DNA of 64,000 bases from CBDCEG01 sp965215775 (GCA_965215775.1 CBDCEG010000019.1:1-64000); one strand, 5' to 3'; shown: positions 26,067 to 35,479, counted from the stretch's first letter. The notes: generated by a model from the letters alone, not told the origin. A program made the numbers and translations.

Positions 26067-26981
26067 ATGATATATACACTTACACTAAATCCAGCCTTAG
26101 ATTATGATTTATATTTGGATAAACTAATAGAAGGTGGTCCACAAACAGCTAAAAAAACTAATTTAAGAGCTGGTGGTAAAGGTCTTACTGTTTCAAAAAT
26201 GCTTAAAAAACTAAATAAAGACTCAATCGCTCTTGGATATGCAGGTGGATTTGCAGGAGATTTTATTGAGAGAAATCTTAAAGATGAGCAAATAACTTCA
26301 AAATTCATTCATTTGCAAGATGCAACTAGAATCAATGTTATACTCAAGAATAACAAGGTTGAAACAGAAATAGCAGGAGTTACACCCAAAATAGAAAGAC
26401 GAGAAATCAATGATCTATTTGAAATCATAAAAAGTAAAATAAAAAAAGATGATATTTTCGTAATGGCTGGGAGTATTCCTTGCTCTATGAGTCCTAAAAC
26501 TTATTTTGAGATAGTTGATGCGTTACCTAAAGGAACTAAAACTATTTTAGATACAAGAGGCAGTTTTTTAAAGGCAAATGTAAATAAAAATTTCTTAATT
26601 AAGCCTAATTTGCGTGAGCTTGAAGATATGTTTGGCGAGAAATTTAAATCAACTAAAGAAATTATTACTGCTTGTAAATACTTTTTGGACAAAGGAGTTG
26701 AAAATATAGTTGTATCAATGGATGCAAAAGGTGCTTTGCTTATAACTAAAGATAAATGTTATAAGGCAACTCCTGCCAAAGGCGAGCTTTTAAATTCAGT
26801 TGGTGCTGGTGATTCACTTGTAGCTGGTTTTGTTTGTGGAGTTTTCGATGGCTTAAGTATTAAAGAAGCCTTTAAGCTTGGTGTAGCGTCAGGGACTGCA
26901 ACTGCATATTCTTATAAACTTTCAGAAAAAAACTTAGTTGATGCTATTTTACAAAGCACAAAAGTAGAAACATTAAGCTAG
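26067..26981 (+). CDS. PfkB-family kinase, 1-phosphofructokinase-like
   Basis: 304-residue sugar kinase of the FruK/LacC branch: N-terminal YTLTLNPALDYDLYL, GGKGLTVSKML, and the catalytic anion-hole motif SVGAGDSLVAGF whose Asp is the base. The KPNLRELEDMFG motif also fits. Substrate would be fructose-1-phosphate or tagatose-6-phosphate; no fructose PTS genes are adjacent, so the source of substrate is unclear. The start follows a GAGGAA ribosome site inside the preceding small gene. Confidence 0.85.
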   Translation: MIYTLTLNPALDYDLYLDKLIEGGPQTAKKTNLRAGGKGLTVSKMLKKLNKDSIALGYAGGFAGDFIERNLKDEQITSKFIHLQDATRINVILKNNKVETEIAGVTPKIERREINDLFEIIKSKIKKDDIFVMAGSIPCSMSPKTYFEIVDALPKGTKTILDTRGSFLKANVNKNFLIKPNLRELEDMFGEKFKSTKEIITACKYFLDKGVENIVVSMDAKGALLITKDKCYKATPAKGELLNSVGAGDSLVAGFVCGVFDGLSIKEAFKLGVASGTATAYSYKLSEKNLVDAILQSTKVETLS

Positions 26982-27007
26982 AATTAAAGTAAAACTAAAT
27001 AGACTAA

Positions 27008-27050
27008 AGTTTCAGATTTAAAATTATATTTATTTCTGAAACTCTATTTT
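27008..27050 (+). terminator. Possible terminator after the PfkB kinase gene
   Basis: AGTTTCAGA pairs exactly with TCTGAAACT across an 18-base AT-rich loop. The following CTATTTTG is only moderately T-rich, so the call is tentative. Confidence 0.5.
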
Positions 27051-27130
27051 GCAGAATAAGTTTAAATTGTTTTTTTGTTTACATACGAAATATATAAAAT
27101 AATTCAATTTAATCCAATTAAATAAAATAA

Positions 27131-27817
27131 ATGAATGATATAAACCCAAAATTATCAAAACTAGAAAAAAACTTAGGTTATGAGTTTGAAGATATTAATT
27201 TACTCAAAAAAGCTCTAACCCATAGAAGTAAAAGTAATGATAATAACGAACGCTTAGAGTTTTTAGGAGATGCTTTATTAGAAGCTATAATTAGTGAAAT
27301 CCTATTTAATGAGAAACCAGAAGCAACTGAAGGCGAGCTTACAAGGCTTAGATCAACTATGGTTCGTGGAACAACTTTGGCGGAACTTGGTGATGAGTTA
27401 AATATAAAGGATTTTATAATTGTTGGGTCTGGCGAACTTAGAACTGGTGGTTATCAAAGAAAATCAACTATCGCAGATGCTTTTGAAGCTATTATTGCAG
27501 CTATTTTTATAGATAGTAATAGGTTTGTGGTTGTGAAAGAAATTATAGGAAATATTTTTGCTGAGAAAATAAAAAATCTTCCTGATGCTGAATCATTAAA
27601 AGATTCAAAAACAAAATTACAAGAAATATTACAAAGCTCAACAGACTTGAAAGTTAAATATACCCTTATACAATCATCTGGACCTGATCATAATAAAACC
27701 TTTAAAGTTCAATGTAAAGTTGATGAGCTTACTATAATTGCAGAAGGCAAAAGTAAGAAAATGGCAGAGCAAAATGCTGCCAAAGAAATGCTTATTAAAC
27801 TTAAAAGTAAAAAATAA
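27131..27817 (+). CDS. rnc: Ribonuclease III
   Basis: Double-strand-specific endoribonuclease acting in rRNA maturation and mRNA decay. The catalytic signature NERLEFLGDALLEAIISE is intact (acidic residues E and D), a second acidic site appears in STIADAFEAIIAAIF, and a dsRNA-binding domain occupies about residues 155-226 with KKMAEQNAAKEML. Length 228 is standard. Followed by era in the conserved order. Confidence 0.95.
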   Translation: MNDINPKLSKLEKNLGYEFEDINLLKKALTHRSKSNDNNERLEFLGDALLEAIISEILFNEKPEATEGELTRLRSTMVRGTTLAELGDELNIKDFIIVGSGELRTGGYQRKSTIADAFEAIIAAIFIDSNRFVVVKEIIGNIFAEKIKNLPDAESLKDSKTKLQEILQSSTDLKVKYTLIQSSGPDHNKTFKVQCKVDELTIIAEGKSKKMAEQNAAKEMLIKLKSKK

Positions 27818-27879
27818 AAAAGCAAAACTAAATCTAAATCTAAATTTAATCTAACCCAAAATAGGAAGTAAATAAAATA

Positions 27880-28779
27880 ATGAATAATTACAAAGCAGGC
27901 TATATAGCAGTTGTTGGCAGACCAAATGTTGGTAAATCAACTTTGATAAATCACATTCTTGGAACAAAATTAGCAATAACTTCAAGAAAACCACAAACAA
28001 CAAGACAAAATCTTCTTGCTATTCATACAAGTGAAGATGCTCAGTTTATCTTTGTTGATACGCCTGGGCTTCATTTGCGAGCTGAGAAAAAAATGAATAA
28101 ATATATGAATCAATCAGCAAAACAAGCTAGTGAATTTGTTGATTTAATTATTCATATTTCAGATGCAACCAGCTGGACTGAAGATGATGATTATGTTTTG
28201 GACTTAATAAAACAAACAGATAAACCAGTTATTCATGTAATTAATAAAATGGATTTGCTTAATCAGAAAAAAGATATAATTCCAAAAATTGATGTTATAT
28301 CTAAGAAATTTGAATATAACGATATTGTTCCTATTTCTGCACTTAAAAAAGCTAATGTTGAACATTTGCTTGATACACTTAAACAATATTTACCTTATAA
28401 CGATAAGTTTTTTGAAGATGATCAAATAACAACTGCAAGTATGCGATTTATTGCAAGTGAGATTGTTCGTGAAAAATTATTCAAAACTCTACATCAAGAA
28501 ATACCTTATTCGGCAGCGGTTTTAGTTGATAGTTATAAAGAATTAGATGATAGAGTGGAAATCTTTGTTACGATTTTATTAGAAAGAGCTAGCCAGAAAC
28601 CAATTGTAATTGGTAAAGGTGGGCAAGTTCTTAAACGCATAGGAATGCAAGCACGCAAAGAGTTAGAAGAGTTTTTGGAAACAAAAGTTGAGCTTAGAAC
28701 TTGGGTCAAAATAAAAAGTAATTGGGCAGATAATGATAAAACATTATTGCAATTAGGATTAAAAGATACTTCAATATGA
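27880..28779 (+). CDS. era: GTPase Era
   Basis: Ribosome-assembly GTPase binding the 3' end of 16S rRNA. G1 GRPNVGKST (residues 13-21), G3 DTPGLH, G4 NKMD, and a C-terminal KH domain with the expected VIGKGGQVLKRIGMQARKEL. The 299-residue length is standard. Its stop overlaps the ruvB start (ATGA), so era and ruvB are coupled; ruvB is not the usual third gene (recO is common), which is a lineage feature. Confidence 0.95.
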   Translation: MNNYKAGYIAVVGRPNVGKSTLINHILGTKLAITSRKPQTTRQNLLAIHTSEDAQFIFVDTPGLHLRAEKKMNKYMNQSAKQASEFVDLIIHISDATSWTEDDDYVLDLIKQTDKPVIHVINKMDLLNQKKDIIPKIDVISKKFEYNDIVPISALKKANVEHLLDTLKQYLPYNDKFFEDDQITTASMRFIASEIVREKLFKTLHQEIPYSAAVLVDSYKELDDRVEIFVTILLERASQKPIVIGKGGQVLKRIGMQARKELEEFLETKVELRTWVKIKSNWADNDKTLLQLGLKDTSI

Positions 28780-29792
28780 TTGAATCAGATAGGTTAATAT
28801 CCTCTTCAACTCTTACAGAGGATAATAAAACCTCAGAAATTGATAGGGCAATTCGCCCTAAAAAACTAGCAGAATATATTGGGCAAGAATCTATTCGTGA
28901 GCAAATGAATATATTTATTCAAGCTGCAAAAAATAGGTCTGAACCATTAGACCATACGCTTTTGTTTGGACCTCCAGGTCTTGGTAAAACAACATTAGCT
29001 TATATAATAGCTTCTGAAATGGGAGTTAATTTACGCACAACATCTGGTCCAGTTCTTGAGAAAGCTGGAGATTTGGCTGCAATACTTACAAATTTAGAAG
29101 CAAACGATATTTTATTTATTGATGAAATTCATAGGCTTAGTGCAGTTGTTGAAGAAATATTATATCCAGCAATGGAAGATTATAAAATTGATATTTTAAT
29201 TGGTGAAGGTCCTGCTGCTCGTTCAATTCAATTAGATTTACCACCTTTTACTTTAGTTGGTGCAACAACTAGAGCGGGGCTTTTAACTTCACCTCTTAGA
29301 GATAGATTTGGAATTGTGCAAAGGTTAGAATTTTATAATTCAGACGAGTTAAAACAAATAGTTAGCAGAAGTGCAAGACTTATGAATTTGGAATGTGATG
29401 AAGAAGCCGCCCTTGAGATTGGTAAACGCTCCCGTGGCACACCAAGAATTGCTAATAGACTTTTACGCAGAGTTAGAGATGTTTCAGAGGTTACTTCTGA
29501 TGGAATTATTAGCAAACAAATAACAAATAAAGCGTTGGATATGTTACATATTGATTATGCTGGATTTGACCATTTAGATAGAAGATTATTAAGCGATATT
29601 ATTACCAAATTTAATGGTGGTCCTGTTGGACTTGATACGATTTCTGCAGCAATTGGTGAGGAACGCGGAACAATTGAAGATGTTTTAGAACCATATTTAA
29701 TCCAACAAGGATACCTAATGCGAACTCCAAAAGGACGGGTTGCTACAAAACAAGCTTATACGCATTTAGGACTAGACTATGACAAGGAGTAG
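28776..29792 (+). CDS. ruvB: Holliday junction branch migration helicase RuvB
   Basis: AAA+ motor of the RuvABC resolvasome. Walker A GPPGLGKTT, Walker B LFIDEIHRL, sensor GATTRAGLL and arginine-finger region PLRDRFGIV are all present, and the C-terminal winged helix ends GRVATKQAYTHLGL. The 338-residue length is normal. ruvA and ruvC are not in the window, so the ruv genes are split. The start overlaps the era stop by four bases. Confidence 0.95.
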   Translation: MIESDRLISSSTLTEDNKTSEIDRAIRPKKLAEYIGQESIREQMNIFIQAAKNRSEPLDHTLLFGPPGLGKTTLAYIIASEMGVNLRTTSGPVLEKAGDLAAILTNLEANDILFIDEIHRLSAVVEEILYPAMEDYKIDILIGEGPAARSIQLDLPPFTLVGATTRAGLLTSPLRDRFGIVQRLEFYNSDELKQIVSRSARLMNLECDEEAALEIGKRSRGTPRIANRLLRRVRDVSEVTSDGIISKQITNKALDMLHIDYAGFDHLDRRLLSDIITKFNGGPVGLDTISAAIGEERGTIEDVLEPYLIQQGYLMRTPKGRVATKQAYTHLGLDYDKE

Positions 29793-29942
29793 GTTCGGTT
29801 ATAAGCTGGATTCCAAATATATTAAACTTACAAACAACACAAACTAATGCGAGATATGATGAAAATAATCAAACTATTGAAGCCTAATAATCTAATGAAA
29901 ATATACTTTTATTAATTTCTATAACTTTTTATACAAGTCAGG

Positions 29943-30053
29943 CTAAAAATCTGTCCCATAAAACTGAACCACTTCAGCAAAACATAATTGCACCATTAAT
30001 AATAGTAAAATTAGTTGAGCAGTCTTTTTAATTATTTTTTTAGTTATTGTCAT
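29943..30053 (-). pseudogene. Decayed copy of the 5' end of the adjacent Asp-box gene
   Basis: A 36-codon frame starts MTITKKIIKKTAQLILLL and reads to QLCFA, nearly identical to the signal peptide of the gene at 30067-31287, then breaks into EVVQFYGTDF and a stop. The matching DNA covers about 29975-30063 and 31208-31298, including the region before the start. The join coincides with the IS-end-like motif at 29951-29977. The rest of this gap (29793-29942) contains an open remnant (ISWIPNILNLQTTQTNA...) of no recognised family and nothing else. Confidence 0.6.
29951..29977 (-). repeat. IS-end-like motif, copy 2
   Basis: Plus strand CTGTCCCATAAAACTGAACC, continuing ACTTCAG, matches the 38979-39005 copy at most positions. 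It marks the breakpoint of the decayed duplicate gene. It may be a solo terminal repeat left by a lost insertion sequence. Confidence 0.35.
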
Positions 30054-30066
30054 GTGTTACCTCTAA

Positions 30067-31287
30067 TTACTTAATTTTACCCAACATTATATAGCTACCA
30101 TCTTTGACGCCATCTTTATCATATACCATAGCCCGCATATAAATCCTTTTGTTTTGTATCCGCGTATAGTATGTGTTGTAACTGTAATGAGGTAAGACTT
30201 CAAAGTTCCATTTTATACCTTTATTCAGCGTCCAAGCATGGGTAAGAACACCTTTATATTTAAAAATTCCTCCAATATAATCTCCATGGACTCCCATAGG
30301 AACTCTTACAGGTAAGTTTTTTTTAAACTCAACAAGTTCATTTGTAAAAGGAAACCAAATTAATGTTTGTTTATAACCTTTTTCTTTTTTTATTCCATTT
30401 ATATCTTCTAAAACAAAATATAATTTTCCACTTTCGCTATCCACAGTCATGTGTGGATTTTTAGTAAATGTTTTATAAGGAGGTAGCTTTAATGGTTTTC
30501 GCTCTTCTTTCATTGTGTCCAAATCTACAAAAACCAACTCTCGCCCTATTAAAAAAACAAATTTTTCTTTGTAAATTGAATGGCTTTGAGCTTTTTCTTT
30601 TAATTCTTTAATTCTCTGATCTAATGGTTTAGATGTTTTCCCACCATCTGTTGTGTAAAACTTTTTATAAATAGTTTTTTTACCTTTCTTATTAACGGTT
30701 GTGAAAACAAATCTATCTTTAGTAAATTGCCAAGATTTATGAAGGTAAAAATCTCCCATAAATTGCCAAGTTTCCCCAAAATCAATAGAGCGAAATGTTT
30801 TTACATTTTCTGTATCTTGCTCCTTTATACCCATAAAATAAACCCCATCTGCTTTAAGCATACTTTCAACTGTTCCATGACCAAAACTCATTCTAGTAAA
30901 TGTTTTACCATCATCAATAGTCCTAAAAAGATAAGCTGTTTCATTTTTATATGCATAATTATATTCATGACTATTGTGAGTATAAGTCCCTTCTAATTTT
31001 TGCTTCCTAGCCTCTACATACTTATCCTCAAAATCACCACCTCCAAAAAATCCAACGCTTCCATCAAATGGATACATTAATTTAAATTTGTATTTGTCAA
31101 TTGAGGGTTGTTTTCCTTTAAATATATTTGATTTTGCTGGCGTCTCTCCCTTAACACTATTTATATCAAACTCTCTCCACTCATTCTGTTGCATATTTCC
31201 CAAATCATCAGCAAAACATAATTGCACCATTGATAATAGTAAAATTAGTTGAGCAGTCTTTTTAATTATTTTTTTAGTTATTGTCAT
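30067..31287 (-). CDS. Secreted protein with BNR/Asp-box repeats
   Basis: 406 residues with a Sec signal peptide (about 1-26, ending LCFA). The mature protein has several Asp-box-like turns: TIDDGKTFTRM, SIDFGETWQFM, TTDGGKTS, and the spacing fits a beta-propeller like those in sialidases, photosystem assembly factors and many exported binding proteins. No sialidase catalytic residues were recognised, so I call it only a propeller. Its ribosome site AGAGGTAAC lies just before the start. A truncated duplicate of the signal region follows downstream. Exported to the periplasm or beyond. Confidence 0.6.
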   Translation of the reverse strand: MTITKKIIKKTAQLILLLSMVQLCFADDLGNMQQNEWREFDINSVKGETPAKSNIFKGKQPSIDKYKFKLMYPFDGSVGFFGGGDFEDKYVEARKQKLEGTYTHNSHEYNYAYKNETAYLFRTIDDGKTFTRMSFGHGTVESMLKADGVYFMGIKEQDTENVKTFRSIDFGETWQFMGDFYLHKSWQFTKDRFVFTTVNKKGKKTIYKKFYTTDGGKTSKPLDQRIKELKEKAQSHSIYKEKFVFLIGRELVFVDLDTMKEERKPLKLPPYKTFTKNPHMTVDSESGKLYFVLEDINGIKKEKGYKQTLIWFPFTNELVEFKKNLPVRVPMGVHGDYIGGIFKYKGVLTHAWTLNKGIKWNFEVLPHYSYNTYYTRIQNKRIYMRAMVYDKDGVKDGSYIMLGKIK

Positions 31288-31318
31288 GTGTTACCTCTAA
31301 TTTTTTTAGTATTCTAAA

Positions 31319-33061
31319 TCACTTCATTGCAGTAGAAACAGTGAAAACGCCCCAGTTATCAATAAGCTCTGAGGTTTTATTAAATCCATATTTTGAGAAG
31401 AGTAAGTCTAATTCATATTGGCTGCGTCTTCTCATTATCCACTTACCTTGTAAGTGGTTGCCCAAAGTATTTGCAATAAGTTCTAATTGTGGGTGGAAAG
31501 GTTGCCCTGTGTATATTAGGCAACCGTTATCAGGAAGCATATTTGATACGCCTTTTATTGCAATTTCAATCAAATCATTATCAGAAAATAATTCAAAAAC
31601 TCCTGAAATTATTATAATATTTGCAGGATTTTCTATATTTTCATAAGATTTTGGGTTGAACGCATCAACCTGTTGATAATTAATGTTATTGACATTTTCG
31701 TCTTTGGCTATTTTTCTACCTTGTTCTATATTTTGTTGCTGATAATCTCTCACGGAAACATTTATATTTGGATTGCTTTTTGCTATTTCAATCAAATATC
31801 TAGCTGGTCCTCCTGCAATATCAAGAAGTTCAACTTTCTCACCTTTTTTTTCTAAAATATCTATTTGATTTTGAATACTATTTATAATATTTTCTTTTCT
31901 TTGTCTAATTCCTTGCCAGCCAACGGAGTTTAAATAACCTCTATCTATAAGTTTACCAATTCCAAATTTACCTTTTGCTTGGTTTTTGTAAACATAATCA
32001 AGGGTAACACCTGAATCAAAACCATACCTATTTCCAATAGAAATTCCTTCACTCAAAAAACCTAAGTGTTTTGTTGAAAGTCTTTGAGCTGAATAAATTA
32101 TTTTTTTGTAAATCGGAAGTGAGCCAAATGCAATAAGATCTTTTTCTTTTTGAGTTATTTTAATATGCTCAAAAATATTATATTGCGTATTTATATTTTT
32201 TGTTTCCTTAGATTTATCCAAAAAACAGTTATCCATAAATAAAGCAATATCTTTTATAACAGCTTCGTAACCATCTTCGTATAAAACACCATGATAGAAA
32301 TTTTCTAACTTTATGAATTTCTTATTTTTAGATGATAAATTAGCATAAAAATCTCCTTGAATACTAGAATCCACAACCATATCTTTTCCAGCACTAAAAA
32401 CCAAAGCAGGAGTAGAAATTAAACCTGCGTCTGCAACAACTCTTCGCCCTGTTTCTAATAGTGTTGTAAGCTGTCTGGCTGGAATATGAGGTGTTATCAG
32501 TTTGTCATTATTATATTTATCTTGCTCAATAATATTATGAGTTAGGAATTTTGACTTAACATATGATTTTATATTAAGTTTTGGCTTAAGTTTTATTGCA
32601 AATCTTAGGAAAGTTTCTGCTAATGGGAAATAAAGCTTTATTTTAAAAGCTGGTGCAACCAAAGCCACACCTGCGATTTTTGGTGCGAAATCATGAATCC
32701 AAGTAGAAGCAGTAACGCCAGCAACTGAATTTGCAATAACAAAAATATCTTGTTGTTGCTTGCCCTCTTTTTCACAAACAAACTTAACAAAATATTCTAA
32801 ATCACGAACTAAATCCATAAATTCATAACTAGGTTCAGTTTTGCTATATCCGTGTCCGCGATTATCATAAGAATATATTTTATAGCCAGCAAAAGCTTGG
32901 TCTTCAACGATATGATTTAATCTTTCTGAATGCTCATGCCCTCGGTGTAAAACAATTAAAATCTTACCATTTAGCTCTGTGCCTTTGTGTTCCCAAGTTC
33001 TGTAAAATAATGATTGTGCGTCAAAAGTTTTAAATTCTCCATCTTTTCTAATAATACTCAT
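31319..33061 (-). CDS. Alpha/beta hydrolase - SAM methyltransferase fusion
   Basis: 580 residues. Residues 1-280 form a lysophospholipase-type alpha/beta hydrolase: ILIVLHRGHEHSERLNHI, DNRGHGYSKTEPS, and the nucleophile elbow region VIANSVAGVTAS, with Ser in the usual place and a late His in ENFYHGVLYEDG. Residues about 330-580 form a class I methyltransferase with the SAM-binding LLDIAGGPARYLIEIAK. No signal peptide. It is the last gene of a minus-strand set with PlsC-, CdsA- and CDP-alcohol phosphotransferase-type genes, so the substrate is probably an unusual phospholipid or its acyl chain. The exact reaction is unknown. Confidence 0.8.
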   Translation of the reverse strand: MSIIRKDGEFKTFDAQSLFYRTWEHKGTELNGKILIVLHRGHEHSERLNHIVEDQAFAGYKIYSYDNRGHGYSKTEPSYEFMDLVRDLEYFVKFVCEKEGKQQQDIFVIANSVAGVTASTWIHDFAPKIAGVALVAPAFKIKLYFPLAETFLRFAIKLKPKLNIKSYVKSKFLTHNIIEQDKYNNDKLITPHIPARQLTTLLETGRRVVADAGLISTPALVFSAGKDMVVDSSIQGDFYANLSSKNKKFIKLENFYHGVLYEDGYEAVIKDIALFMDNCFLDKSKETKNINTQYNIFEHIKITQKEKDLIAFGSLPIYKKIIYSAQRLSTKHLGFLSEGISIGNRYGFDSGVTLDYVYKNQAKGKFGIGKLIDRGYLNSVGWQGIRQRKENIINSIQNQIDILEKKGEKVELLDIAGGPARYLIEIAKSNPNINVSVRDYQQQNIEQGRKIAKDENVNNINYQQVDAFNPKSYENIENPANIIIISGVFELFSDNDLIEIAIKGVSNMLPDNGCLIYTGQPFHPQLELIANTLGNHLQGKWIMRRRSQYELDLLFSKYGFNKTSELIDNWGVFTVSTAMK

Positions 33062-33089
33062 ATTTTCCTCTTATTGTTTTAGGTGATTT

Positions 33090-33719
33090 TTAATTATTTT
33101 CTTGAAGTTCTTTTACACTGTTTTCTAACTTAGTTATATAGTCTTTTTTATTATTTTCAATGTAGCTTACTTTTTTACCGATACTTATATTTATAATAAA
33201 TGGGACGAAAAGTGCTTCACCTTTAGGTAAAGATTTGCCTGCTTGGTTGATAAATATAGGAATTACAGGTGCGTTTGGATAAAGTTCTGCAATATGTGTA
33301 ATTCCCATTGCAAAATGTTTCATTTCTTCAGGGTTGCCACGGCTTCCTTCTGGGAAAAAAATTATAATTTTATTATCATCTAATGCTTTGAATATATTCT
33401 TAAAAAGTTGTTTTGGTTTTTGTCTTTTATTTCTACTTAGTGGAATAATATCAATTAATTTTTTGGAGAGAATAGAGGTGAATTTATTTCTGAAAAAATA
33501 TTCAGAAGCACCAACAGGTCTAACTTTTGTAATATGTTTGGTTTTAAATAAACTCATAATCAAAAGCGTATCAAGGTGGCTATTATGATTTGCAATTAAT
33601 ATTGCTGCCCCATCAGTTGGTAAATTATCAATCCCTTTAACTCTTACTCCCGTGATAATTAAGAAAAAAGGTCTTATTATAAAAATAAAAAATAGTTTTT
33701 TGATTATTTGCTTAAACAT
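33090..33719 (-). CDS. PlsC-type 1-acyl-glycerol-3-phosphate acyltransferase
   Basis: 209-residue membrane-associated acyltransferase. N-terminal hydrophobic helix (about 7-24), the catalytic HX4D motif NHNSHLDTLLIM near residue 44, FFPEGSRG near 122, and the APVIPIFI strand. Length is slightly below typical PlsC (about 240). It lies 28 bases upstream of the hydrolase-methyltransferase gene and 11 bases after the CdsA-like gene. Aas provides a second such domain in the window, so this copy is probably specialised to the lipid cluster. Confidence 0.85.
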   Translation of the reverse strand: MFKQIIKKLFFIFIIRPFFLIITGVRVKGIDNLPTDGAAILIANHNSHLDTLLIMSLFKTKHITKVRPVGASEYFFRNKFTSILSKKLIDIIPLSRNKRQKPKQLFKNIFKALDDNKIIIFFPEGSRGNPEEMKHFAMGITHIAELYPNAPVIPIFINQAGKSLPKGEALFVPFIINISIGKKVSYIENNKKDYITKLENSVKELQENN

Positions 33720-33730
33720 ATTAGTAATAA

Positions 33731-34657
33731 TTAATAATACAAGTAATAAATATAGTGAAAAAACAAAGGTGCAGAATAGGTTAAGCTATCAATTCTATCC
33801 AAAACTCCACCATGCCCTGGAATAAAACTGCCAGAATCTTTCACCCCAACATCTCGTTTAAGCATTGAAATAACAACATCTCCAATAAAACCTGAGCAAG
33901 AAATTAACATTCCTGCAAAAATTGCTTGATACCAATTAAAAGGTGTTAAAAAAGAAAAAACTAAAGCTAAAAAACTAATTGAAACAAAAGCACCCAAAAA
34001 ACCTTCAACTGTTTTATTAGGGCTTACTTTCGGAGATATTTTTCGCTTACCAAATGATTTGCCCCAAATATATTGCAAAACATCATTAAAAACAGTCAAT
34101 ATAAGTAAGTAAAGTATGATTTCAATACCTGATGCACCGCTATTATTTATAGGTTCTAAATTTGCTAAATATGCCAAATGACTCAAACCTAAAACAAATA
34201 ACATTACACCCCATTGGACTTTTGCAGTATTTTCTAAAAATCCATCAGTTATGCCACTTATAACTTGTCTAAATGGTAAAAATAAAAAAGTATAAATTGG
34301 TATCCAAATCAAAAACATTACAAACCAAGCAGTTCCAACAAAGTAATATTGAAAAATAATAGATAAGTAAGCATAGAACATTATTCGTCTATCAATTTGC
34401 CTTGATGGAATTAATGAAAAATATTCTTTTAATGCTAAAAAACTCAAAAAACCAAATAAAAACATAGATGTAGTTTTAGAAGATATTAATGCAATAAAGA
34501 AAAAAGCAAAAATATACCACCAAGACATAACTCTATCTTTTAGTTCTTTTGTGGGAAATTTTTTGTGAATTAAAATTGTTGAAAATGCCAAAACAAAAGC
34601 AAGAAATAAAAAAACAAAGCTACTTTTACTACCCATAAAAACATATGAATTATTCAT
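33731..34657 (-). CDS. CdsA-type phosphatidate cytidylyltransferase (second copy)
   Basis: 308 residues with about eight membrane segments and the complete CdsA signature: SMLKRDVGVKDSGSF then PGHGGVLDRIDSL near the C-terminus. It is longer than the housekeeping copy (263 residues), mainly by an N-terminal membrane extension, and only the C-terminal third is strongly similar. Two bases separate its start from the stop of the CDP-alcohol phosphotransferase gene. The pairing suggests a dedicated CDP-activated lipid precursor for the neighbouring enzyme. Confidence 0.88.
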   Translation of the reverse strand: MNNSYVFMGSKSSFVFLFLAFVLAFSTILIHKKFPTKELKDRVMSWWYIFAFFFIALISSKTTSMFLFGFLSFLALKEYFSLIPSRQIDRRIMFYAYLSIIFQYYFVGTAWFVMFLIWIPIYTFLFLPFRQVISGITDGFLENTAKVQWGVMLFVLGLSHLAYLANLEPINNSGASGIEIILYLLILTVFNDVLQYIWGKSFGKRKISPKVSPNKTVEGFLGAFVSISFLALVFSFLTPFNWYQAIFAGMLISCSGFIGDVVISMLKRDVGVKDSGSFIPGHGGVLDRIDSLTYSAPLFFHYIYYLYY

Positions 34658-34659
34658 AA

Positions 34660-35250
34660 TTAATAACCTCTTGTTGCGCGTTTGTAAGTTGAGTAAATAG
34701 AAAGAATTATTGCAATGATAATTATAATATTAATCCAGTTTCCAACAGCAAAACCAATTCCCAAAAGAAAAGATATAAAACCAATAACAAAAACTCTATC
34801 ACTTTTACCCATAGGACCATCATAACGCCTGTTGCCTGTTATTGTTTGGTTTACAACACCTGCCATTTCATTAAATATTCCTAAAATAGTAAACAAAATA
34901 ATTAAAATAGGATTGAAACCTACAACAAAAGCAAAAGGAAGAAATAAAGCAGAGTCCGCAATAACATCACTCATTTCATTAAATACAGCCCCTTTTTTTG
35001 TTTTTAAATTATGCTCTTTGGCAAGCATTCCATCAACTGCATTCATCGCCATTCGTAAAAACATAAAAAAAGGAGTGAGAAATAAAATAAATCTATTTCC
35101 ATTAGAAAACATAATGATAAGCCCAAATAAAATAGAAAGCACCATCGCCACCAATGTAACTTGGTTTGGTGTGATTGATTTGTTATTTAGCTTTATAACT
35201 ATTGGTCTTAGTAAGTCTTGAAACTTTGGTTTTAAATCATAAATTGTCAT
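34660..35250 (-). CDS. CDP-alcohol phosphatidyltransferase family protein
   Basis: 196-residue membrane enzyme with about five hydrophobic segments. The family motif DGxxAR(x8)GxxxDxxxD is recognisable as VDGMLAKEHNLKTKKGAVFN then EMSDVIAD, but the conserved Arg is Lys and the first Asp of the last pair is Asn (GAVFNEMSD where PgsA has GAFLDPVAD). The remaining Asp residues are intact. It is the first gene of the four-gene lipid cluster. The Asn may define a subfamily with another acceptor rather than loss of function, because the neighbouring genes are intact. Confidence 0.82.
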   Translation of the reverse strand: MTIYDLKPKFQDLLRPIVIKLNNKSITPNQVTLVAMVLSILFGLIIMFSNGNRFILFLTPFFMFLRMAMNAVDGMLAKEHNLKTKKGAVFNEMSDVIADSALFLPFAFVVGFNPILIILFTILGIFNEMAGVVNQTITGNRRYDGPMGKSDRVFVIGFISFLLGIGFAVGNWINIIIIIAIILSIYSTYKRATRGY

Positions 35251-35391
35251 TATTGAATCCCCTTATTATTTTTCACATTACTTTATTTGTATTATAAGGG
35301 AAATAAATTTAATTAGTGAGGCTTCTAAAATTACTTAATTATGACTATTTTGAAAAGTTTGGTTTTAATTTGTTTGGGCTTAATTAAATAT

Positions 35392-35416
35392 CGTATAATT
35401 AAGAAACTATAATACG
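35392..35416 (+). promoter_or_regulatory. Inverted repeat containing two -10-like boxes before yejE
   Basis: CGTATAAT and ATAATACG are inverted repeats (seven of eight bases) nine bases apart. Each arm overlaps a TATAAT (35394-35399 and 35408-35413). The 229-base gap between the divergent lipid cluster and yejE contains no other obvious element. A regulator binding here would cover both possible start signals. No strong -35 was found. Confidence 0.4.
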
Positions 35417-35479
35417 AAGTTCGGCTTAAATTTAGTAAACTTAAATTATTAAACTAATAACATATAAACAATAGACCCT

